From Sialis fuliginosa (taxonomy: Eukaryota; Arthropoda; Insecta; Megaloptera; Sialidae), in NCBI GenBank assembly GCA_961205875.1, contig OY540809.1, positions 10,552,267 through 10,616,266 on the forward strand: a DNA stretch of 64,000 nt. Reading direction: 5' to 3'. This document shows positions 55,753 to 64,000 of the stretch, piece by piece; positions within the stretch are counted from its first letter, which is position 1, and each line of letters opens with the position of its first letter. The notes beneath the pieces are model-generated. The model saw nothing but the letters and a program-made list of their open reading frames with translations. It had not been told where the DNA came from and made no database searches. The translations under genes were made by a program, and so were the position numbers.

Positions 55753-58089
55753 TTTCTTACTATAATAATTTAAGTCGGTTGATGGTTTATTAAATGAAAG
55801 CCGAGAATTCTAGGAATTTAAATAAGTAAACTTTTTGTTCATATTAAACTCATTTTTTTTATTAAAAAAAAAAAAATTCTAATTTTTTTTTCGAAGGTAA
55901 TAGTGAGTAAAATCTTAAATATTGGGAATATGAGTGTACCTAATAATCTTAGATCTGATTTTAAAAAAATTTATCTTTATCATAAATTAAAATAATATAA
56001 ATTTAAAGATATTAGTTTTCAAATCTTTTCCACAAACCTATGATTAAATTGTCTATATTTTTACTATCGGACATATCTAATATTAATAATACACTTACAC
56101 ATAAATACATATGTATGTATGTAATTGAACATACATACATACATATTCAACAACAATTTTTCCCTTTCAACGTATTCATATATACATACCCAACGTGTAA
56201 TTTAACGATAAATCAATTTCCAGCACATAATTCTGTTATCGTAACGCGATCGAACCAAGATAAGTTCGGCAGTCAAAGTACATGAACCAGTGGTATCAAA
56301 ATGTTGTGTAATATTACCTACTCTTCACAAAAAAGTATAGTTTGGTTCATCATTTTACATTAATATATATACTTTCCCCCTAGCTTGTTTTTATTAATTG
56401 ATTATTTAAAAAAAAACTTTAGTTAGAGCTTGTAACACGAAAATGAAAACTGATATAAAAACTATAAAAGCACCAATCAATTCTACACAAAAAGGGCCTT
56501 AAACTTTGGCAAAATTATGGCGAATAAAAAAAAAACGAAATTTTCAGTTTTTTGGATATACCACCTAAACGCTCTAAACAATATAGATTTAAAAAAATGT
56601 TGTAGTAATACAAATGATTCATCTAATTTACCCAAAATATATCTCCAATATATAGTTACTGAAATCTCCATGTTAGAAAAGTTATCTAGATAATCTAGAA
56701 CACCCGAAAACTGCTAAACCGATTTTGACAGGACTTTCACGGTTAATAAAGACTCTAAAATTACTTTAGGACTGCGTAGTTATATTAAACACGTACGGAA
56801 AAGTACAAAAATTTTATTAAACCAATTTTAAAGTGGAATTTTCATTATTATAGATATTCCAAAGAACTTGATGTCTAGGAAAATGCTTTTCTTATCTTTT
56901 TTAATTTTAACTTGGGGTCTAACTGACTGCATTTGTTATATACTAATATATATAGAGTGTTTGTGTGTTTGACCGAAGTAATCTCGATAACTACTGAACC
57001 GATTTTGATAAAACCTGCACCAAAAAACTACAGAGGTACATACCCACAGAAGCAACAGATATTGATTAAAATATCTATTCGTGGAAGAGTGTCTCACTTC
57101 TTTTTTCAAATTCTTTAACTTGTAATGTTTGTATAATACTACTTTTTGTTCAATTAAAGTGACATTTCAGATAAAGTGTGAAGTTGAGAGAAATAACAGT
57201 ACTTGTTCAATGATTTTATTAATTTTTTTTACACAAACAAAATATTTTTAATGATCTGTCACTGCATTAACAGGTCCTTGGGGACTGTGCGGAAGCAGCC
57301 GTAAAGTTACCTGGCTTTCAAAGTTAATAAGTTACAATTTTTTAAACTTAAAACTTGATTATCTCGAATTGAGAATTTTGGACTAGTACTAGTTCTTCTC
57401 ACAGATTTAATTATTATTATAATTTCACATATAATCACATGGCATCGAGCTACGAAACGTTGATAACATTACCATCGAGATCTATATAATTTATGAATGG
57501 AAAACGAACCGTTGAAAAGTGCTCCATACTTTGGATAGCGCCGACATAGTAGAGTAATTGACAATTTGCCGTGGAGGCTGTATAAATTAAGATCACACAT
57601 CCATTAACTTAAACAAGGATATGTGGGATGTGGCCAAGTCAATAATCCGTTAATTGCTCAGAACCGGGCGGAGGATTGGTAAATCAACCGGAAAGCGAAT
57701 TATACGATACCTGATAGAATTCGGTAGAACAAATTATAGGTTTCTGTTAATACCCGATAACTTCATAACGTGCGGGACGTGATGTCTTGTCCATAATATT
57801 TTCCACATATTCTTTTTATCAAGGCACATGTGGGTAAAATAGAGAGATTTTATTTCGATTAATCTCTCGCGACTGAATAAAATATTTCTACTTTGTTATA
57901 CTAGGTTTAATGCAGACGGATATACGGTGAAGTGCGAAAAGTATATCTAGAACCTTTTTTGAGAGAATTTAATGTTTTAATTTTAAAATCGGCAAAAATG
58001 GATTTTTGTCCCTATTTCCACTCAAAGACTTCGTTGGAGGGGGTAAACATAAGAATTTTTATTGTTAGTGACATCTAAGGAACCATTAT
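55753..58089. other. Gene-poor stretch; CTACTGAACCGATT repeats; unique block
   Basis: AACTGCTAAACCGATTTTGA (56711) and AACTACTGAACCGATTTTGA (56990) are fragments of an interspersed family. An ACATACATAC tract lies near 56110-56145. 57420-57780 is unique and less AT-biased, with AATCCGTTAATTGC and similar homeodomain-like words. Confidence 0.35.
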
Positions 58090-58889
58090 ACCGGGTGCGC
58101 CAAAAGTATGGAAACCCCTGAAAATTCCGCAGAATAAGCGGGGAAAAAAAATGAAAATACCATATCCGACGTATTTTTTGACGGGGAATCCAATGGTGAC
58201 CTTGAATTTGACCTTGAACATAACCTCTAAGCTACAGCGAACCAAAAATCGATTTTTTAAATAGTACCCCCTTTTTTATTGCAGATTCGAAAAGAGCGGA
58301 AAATTTTACGTTAGAATATGTTTTTTTTTTTTTCAAGGTCATTTTAAGGGCACTACAGACTCAAATAAAACAAGAATTCACCTAAAATTAAGCTCAAGTA
58401 AGTGAAAATTTCGCAGAATAAGCGGGAAAAAAAAATGAAAATACCATATCCGACGTATTTTTTGACGGGGAATCCAATGGTGACCTTGAACACAACCTCT
58501 AAGCTACAGCGAACCAAAAATCGATTTTTTAAATAGGACCCCCTTTTTTTATTGCAGATTCGAAAAGAGCGGAAAATTTTACGTTAGAATATGTATTTTT
58601 TTTCCTTGTTTTATTTGAGTCTGTAGTGCCCTTAAAATGACCTTGAAAAAAAAATACATATTTTAACGTAAAATTTTCCGCTCTTTTTGAATCTGCAATA
58701 AAAAAGGGGGTACTATTTAAAAAATCGATTTTTGGTTCGCTGTAGCTTAGAGGTTATGTTCAAGGTCAAATTCAAGGTCACCATTGGATTCCCCGTCAAA
58801 AAATACGTCGGATATGGTATTTTCATTTTTTTTTTTCCCGCTTATTCTGCGAAATTTTCAGGGGTTTCCATACTTTTGGCGCACCCGGT
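58090..58889. mobile_element. Foldback element with long TIRs and a duplicated internal arm
   Basis: ACCGGGTGCGCCAAAAGTAT and its inverse close the ends. The arms 58090-58379 and 58603-58889 pair over nearly 290 bp. Between them 58405-58602 is a direct repeat of the left arm interior (GCAGAATAAGCGGG through AAAAATCGATTTTTTAAATA). No TSD beyond TA-rich flanks. The ORF at 58732-58989 is arm sequence. Confidence 0.87.
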
Positions 58890-59908
58890 ATATAAAAATA
58901 TCCAGTCTGGATTATTTCTGAATTTGGAAAAAAAATACGATTTGGCACCTAACCTATACAGTATACATATCTACATCTACATGAAATGAACTATTATAAA
59001 GTATGAATTGCACGCTATAGGAGGGTCCTTGAATCACATACGACCATTATCTCAATTATGTCTCTGGATGTCTGTCGTCCTGTGAACGTTCTACAACCAA
59101 AACTTTAAAATATGGTATTTTAAACTTAAAGAAAAGAGCATTACTAAACCAATACTATTTTACCATTATTTTTTTTTAATATCTCCGAATATTTTTGAAA
59201 TGGTGTGCAATAGAAAAAATTATTTTAAATAAAATTATTATATTTAACGACTGTATAATTCAGGTATAAAAAATCTTATGGTGACCACAGCAGTTTATTT
59301 AAAAAATAAAAATCATGTCAAGACATTCATAACATTATGACAGCCAACTGTAGATGGACATCGATTGAAATAACAAATCTTGCACATATTAAAAGCAAAT
59401 AATTTAATGATATACGCGGTAAAAGAGACAACATTAAAAATAAAGTTCCACAAAAGTTGTAGTAAAGAAGTTTTGTAAAGTTCGTATTTGAAGTTGTTCG
59501 TCTTTTGTTTAACAAATGATTGCCGGCAAGATCATTGGTGGTCCTCTAATGGACATAAAAAACAAACAGAATCAGTGTTGTTCACATACCATCAATCTGA
59601 AACAGGAAGTTTAGACGGATATCCGCATTGATCATCGACCACTATGTTTTCAAATTTACTGTAAAACTTTATTTAGTTAATAGCAGATCTAATGTACTCC
59701 AATGTATATACAAATCAGATAAATCCCTACTTATTTATATTATAACTTTATCAGATATCAAAGACTATGCATATATCCCAATGTTAACAAGAGTTTTCTT
59801 CAATAATAATAAATATAATCGTTTCAAAATTTGCGTATTTCACATTTACATTTTTTCTACATCGTGTTAATTTTGAATTTTTTTCGGGAATGGTAAAATA
59901 GTACTTTT
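58890..59908. other. No recognisable gene
   Basis: AAAATATCCAGTCTGGATT at 58895-58913 echoes part of the hammerhead-like locus at 17568-17586. The ORFs at 59327-59515 and 59628-59870 have no recognised domain. Confidence 0.3.
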
Positions 59909-60234
59909 ACAGGATGTCCACTTTCTGGAAAGTCAGGGAAGTCTAAAGTGGTCAGGGAAAGTCAAGGAATTTATTTAAAATTCTGAAAAGTTTTAGAAAG
60001 TCAGGGAAAAAAGTGTATAAATTAAAGTTGACGAGCAAAAAAAAGAAAAAGGTAATTGAATTGAAAGTAAGAAACAGTGTACAATTTTCAAGTTGTGACC
60101 AAAAAAAAGGTCTTCCAAATTTTATTTATGCACATTTTTGCCCCCCCCCCCCCCTCCCCTCCCCCCCCCCGATTCAGGGAATTTTGAATCTGTGATCAGG
60201 GAATTTTATTTCCAAAAACCAGTGGGCACCCTGT
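59909..60234. mobile_element. ACAGGGTG TIR element with poly-C tract
   Basis: Left end ACAGGATGTCCACTTTCTGG; inverted right end ACAGGGTGCCCACTGGTTTT. The interior repeats GTCAGGGAA on both sides and holds a C-run of about 14 then 10 (60142-60171). The truncated sister is at 12032-12192. The ORF at 60013-60195 translates the poly-C and is not a gene. Confidence 0.75.
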
Positions 60235-60299
60235 TATATATTAGGTAACGCTTATAATTTGTGTTCAAAATTAATTCTTCTTAAATTATAACAATATAG

Positions 60300-60505
60300 T
60301 AGTGTGTACCTCATCCATCTTTCTCTTTTACATCTAACTATCGCTGTCTCACTCATAAACGATGTAAACTGACTTGTACGTATGCGTTATCCATCCATCT
60401 TTCTCTTATACATATACACATCGCTCTCTCATGCATATGCTCACTATCCTTAGCGTTTCATCTTGGTAACGTGTCGAGGTCATTCCAATTCTCTAGCTCA
60501 CTAAA
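60300..60505. repeat. Interspersed repeat with internal tandem duplication, copy 2
   Basis: Reverse complement of 33970-34200: two units with CATCTTTCTCTTATACAT and TCGCTCTCTCATGCATA, then GAGGTCATTCCAATTCTC and AAAGAAGTTTCAC. Confidence 0.7.
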
Positions 60506-61829
60506 GAAGTTTCACATAAAAAAAATTAATATGAAAAATTACAGAGGAATTTACCAGCAAAATGTATAAGATATTGTAATAGGTACAAGTTGATATGTGC
60601 AAAATTTCACATATTTCTAAAACCGATGATTGACATCAAAATCAATACGTCTTGAGTCCTCGCTGAGACGAATATTTTCAAAACAATCATTCATTTATTA
60701 ACTAAGAATGTAAAGACAATTTAAAAAAATATAATTCTATCAAAATCCGGATTTCGAAAAAAATCAGCTTTACTTTACTTACATTATATGTGATATTACA
60801 TATACATATGTGCATGGGTTTAAGAAAGTAAAAAATTCTATAGTATGAATTGTAAATTTGATTCTATGATAAAAATAACAAACTGCTTATCCTACATTAT
60901 ATATGAACGTTTATTAATTATTATATGCATTGTAACACACACGATACACATAATTACCATATTTATTAATTCAAATATATTATGTTAGAACATACAAACG
61001 AAAATCAAGATTTTTTTTTCGGTAAAAGTATTACCCGAACTTTATGTGTGTAAAATAACAGAAAAAAATGTGATAAGAAAAACGCCATAAATATTAGTTA
61101 AATTTTTATATCTTTATTTATAAAGGTACTGGTTTTGACACAGTGAATGGGAAACCGATACATAATTGAATATATAACGCTGCTATCTACAACGTTTGGA
61201 TTCAGTATAAAAAGTCGGCTATTTTGTAAGCGCAAACAAGCGTTTCGTATAAAAGCCTCGATGTGAATTTATAGACGCGTACACGTATACTGTGATATAA
61301 ATGTTCGCGAGCAAATATTTAAATTGGAGAAAAACGCGCAAATTAAATACAGGTGTATTGTATTACAGTACCTACGGTTTATTATAACTCTGCACTTGTT
61401 ACTTTTGTATACATTTATAATAAAGTATAATATAATGATGAAACAAACTCGAGATTTCAACAATTACAAGTTCTGAAGATCTCTGAATTTAATACGATTT
61501 GTATTTATAATAAATATTGTTTACATTTTATTACAATCATCAACGAATCTACAATCATGCTGAATAGGGACTAATTACACTGATCAATAAGATTTTTGCC
61601 AATGAGTTGTAAAAATTAGCACAATAATTATTTTGATTTTTGATATTAAAAAAAATGTAATCAATTTATTTATCACAGATTTCAAGATATTTGTTAGCTA
61701 AAAAAGAATTGTCAATCGAGCCGGTCTCGGTCGGGTCTCACTCCAATCAAATCTTATGATATTTACATTAACGAACTACTCTTCGATACTATACTGTATC
61801 GGAGCGTGATTGGACCAAGATTTGACCAA
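60506..61829. other. No recognisable gene
   Basis: AT-rich. The minus ORF at 61269-61463 has no recognised domain. No TIR pair seen. Confidence 0.3.
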
Positions 61830-62303
61830 CTCAAAAACATAACAGTTGGCCAGTAAAGTTCTTGCTAGTATTTTTTTTAGATGCACTTGGTAAAATATTT
61901 ATTGACTACCTTCAACATGGTAGAACAATCAACAAAGAATATTACTGTGCATTACTGGATCGATTGGACGACGAAGTCAAGGCAAAACGGCCGCAAATGG
62001 CGAAGAAAAAAATTATGTTTCTCCAAGACAATGCACCATCTCACAAGGCTCACCTTACGACCGATATGAATTGGTTCCGTACCCACCGTATTTTCTTGAC
62101 CTGGACCCAGCGACTACTACCTTTTTCCGAAATTGAAAATGTGGCTCTCTGGCAAAAGATTTTACTCTAATGAAGAGATCGAATTGAAAACAAACGCTTA
62201 TTTTGAGAGACTTGACGCGAACCAATATAAGACCGGTATCGAAATGTTAGAGGACCGTTTGAACAAGTGCATTACTCTAGATGGAGATTATGTCGAAGAA
62301 TAA
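61830..62303 (+). pseudogene. Mariner transposase pseudogene (5'-truncated, frameshifted)
   Basis: Three reading frames together give the C-terminal half of a mariner (DD34D) transposase. Frame one (from 61862) includes DALGKIFIDYLQHGRTIN, LLDRLDDEVKAKRP and FLQDNAPSHKAHLT with the second catalytic Asp. Frame two (62065 on) gives YELVPYPPYFLDL, matching the usual H-P-P-Y-S-P-D-L block. Frame three ends KMWLSGKRFYSNEEIE through GDYVEE and a stop at 62303. The N-terminal domains and first Asp are missing and the third Asp (usually in SDY) is destroyed by small indels. Not functional. No TIRs were found. Confidence 0.88.
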
Positions 62304-62554
62304 AATCGTTTTTTCATTGTTAGGTCAAAGAGTTTTCAGCGCATGTAGTATCTACTCGTTTTTATTAAAATTGTTTACATATAAATTGTCATTAAAGTAG
62401 GTACATTATGTCAAAAATCTTGTTATTCAAATCCACAAAAAACTCGAGGTAACTCGAGCATGAGATTAGTAACAAAATACATGTTTACAGTTTCTATTTT
62501 TTTAAAATGTATATACGTATAGTTAATGGCGATCCCTCTTGAAATGATTTATAA

Positions 62555-62786
62555 CAGTGGCGTAACCTGGAGGGAATGGGGACTTTCCCACCATATAGTG
62601 ATGTAAGTAGTATAGGGATCATGGAAAATATATATAATAAATAAAAAATAAATAAAATAAAAAAATTTAAATCGCAGAAAAGGTAATTTGAAAATAATTG
62701 GTATATTTTTATAAATAAAGGGCAATACAATTTTTTTTAAATATTTTTACCCCCCCCCCCCCCCTCCTCATTTGGTTACGCCGCTG
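62555..62786. mobile_element. hAT-like MITE with 8-bp TSD (7 of 8)
   Basis: CAGTGGCGTAACCTGG and, inverted, CAGCGGCGTAACCAAA. ATTTATAA precedes and ATTTCTAA follows. A C-run of 14 or more lies near the right end (62751-62764). The minus ORF at 62494-62730 is mostly inside. Confidence 0.85.
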
Positions 62787-63466
62787 ATTTCTAAATAATT
62801 ATAACTGATGTTTTAATTTTGATACATTCTATAAATATCCTTTAATTATTTGATTAAATAGCATGAAAATTAAACCCAGCTTCATTACAAAATGCTAGTA
62901 AATAATTACAACCCCAAATAAACATTTAAAATTGTTCGTATTTATTCGGTTAATATTAATGCGATAGATTTCGATTTTACTCGTAACGTAATATAATGTA
63001 TAATAATAAAGATTTCGGTATTATTATATAAATGTAATTAATATTAATTTATAAACCAAAACCCGTTATCCATTTATACAAACCTAATGAATGTACATTT
63101 GTATACATATGTACAGACTCCCATATGAGCATAATAGGTAGATACAAAAATATTGTTGAAACGAGAGTTCAAAAGACAAATACCAAACGATTCACAATTA
63201 CGATATCTGACCCTTTTGCAGTATCTACATTTACATAAAAGATTTTCAAGTCAATAAAGAACAAAAGGAAAATACATTCTTATTGTATCATAGCGATATC
63301 GGATTTTCTTTTATAACAGTTACGTTTTAATGCACATGGATAGAAATGAAAAACGATCACTAAGATTTTCCTTATTAAACAGAATCTTCTTTTATGTATT
63401 TTTTATATATTTCCATAACAAGATCTTGCTATTGAATTTCTTGAATCATTAAACTTGACAAAGTAA
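62787..63466. other. No recognisable gene
   Basis: AT-rich. An ATGTACATTTGTATACATATG tract lies near 63092-63112. Confidence 0.3.
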
Positions 63467-63590
63467 CTACAAAAAAATAAAACTCCTGTAGGTTGGGATG
63501 AAATTCCTACCAAAATACTAAAAACAAGGGTATTTATTATTTCTGATCTGCTCACAATCAACCATGTTTCTTTTGTTGCTTAGAAACTGC
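63467..63590 (+). pseudogene. Non-LTR retrotransposon reverse-transcriptase remnant
   Basis: The frame at 63473 reads KNKTPVGWDEIPTKILK and then ISDLLTINHVSF before a stop. This follows the conserved early RT block of LINE ORF2 proteins (K-N-K-x-x-G-x-D-E-I-P-x-x-x-L/I-K, then a helix ending in I-N-x-S-F). A stop codon lies just upstream at 63464. A short dead fragment; its clade is uncertain. Confidence 0.62.
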
Positions 63591-64000
63591 GGTCAATATC
63601 CAGGGTTTGATCAAAGAAAAGAATGGAGACTTACAACACGCTGTTTAAAATTGAAGCCAGGGTACTCCGCAAAAATGTGCTCCGTAAAGTCAGCAGCGTT
63701 AAATAAATAAATTGTGTTATTGGAATTATAAAATAACATGTCTTGGCCATAAAATGCACACCCCTTAAACATTTTAAAATGTATTAATTAATAAGGTTGT
63801 CATTTTACAAAAAATGGGGGTAAATTTCAAAACTTTACTTATATTTTTGTATAAAAAAGTGGTTATTTAAGTTCATTTTTTTAAATCGATCCATCTCAAG
63901 AGAATAAATAAAATAAATATTTAATGCAAACTTGTTAAATTTTGTCTTGATTAAAGATGTACAAGTAACGTAATGAAACAGAAATTTGCAAAAAAGTTAT
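63591..64000. other. No recognisable gene
   Basis: AT-rich to the window edge. Some of 63591-63700 may be further eroded LINE sequence but I could not align it by eye. Confidence 0.3.

Noticed and set aside
58732..58989. 85-codon plus-strand ORF
   Set aside because: It is the right arm of the foldback element read through to its flank.

Overview
The window is eukaryotic, AT-rich, repeat-dense DNA, almost certainly from an insect. The evidence is an intact Ty1/copia retrotransposon with an initiator-Met tRNA primer site, a broken mariner transposase, two fragments of non-LTR retrotransposon reverse transcriptase genes, and many MITE and SINE-like families of kinds common in insects (for example the ACTAGCTG...TATAATATTAGTA family and the family ending in AAGTCGG). 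The order cannot be fixed from sequence alone. I found no convincing host protein-coding exon, rRNA, tRNA or CRISPR array. The window reads as intergenic or deep intronic DNA made of stacked mobile elements separated by unique AT-rich sequence.

Layout. 1-6.9 kb: a dense MITE cluster with pogo-like, hAT-like, piggyBac-like and unclassified terminal-inverted-repeat (TIR) families, several with readable target-site duplications (TSDs). 6,945-11,336: the only intact gene, a 1,303-codon gag-pol ORF on the minus strand, inside a complete copia element with two 185-bp LTRs that look identical, a 5-bp TSD (GTTAC), an iMet primer-binding site and a polypurine tract. 11.3-17 kb: more MITEs, including a PIF/Harbinger-like one with TTA TSD set into the end of another, and a 935-bp element with 28-bp TIRs. 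Near 17.6 kb: a hammerhead-ribozyme-like motif. 19-33 kb: hAT and pogo MITEs, a LINE C-terminal remnant, and an 820-bp near-perfect palindrome. 33-45 kb: SINE-like copies, a MITE bracketed by 60-bp direct repeats, a hAT MITE with perfect 8-bp TSD, and a pogo-like element holding a nested palindrome. 46-56 kb: a decayed transposon with an unidentified ORF remnant, a candidate regulatory cluster, more MITEs, a 21-bp tandem array fused to a MITE end, and another large palindrome. 58-64 kb: a foldback element with a duplicated arm, a mariner pseudogene, a hAT MITE and a reverse-transcriptase remnant.

How it fits together. The copia element encodes all it needs for its own mobility. Every other element is non-autonomous or broken and would need enzymes made elsewhere. 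The most interesting structure not explained by ordinary annotation is: (a) several large palindromes that would fold into long double-stranded RNA if transcribed; (b) a recurrent CCAAT-box plus perfect CRE (TGACGTCA) pair carried by more than one MITE family; (c) the hammerhead-like motif; and (d) complex nested or duplicated TIR structures. These calls come from reading the sequence by eye. Boundaries are exact where a TSD is given and approximate otherwise.
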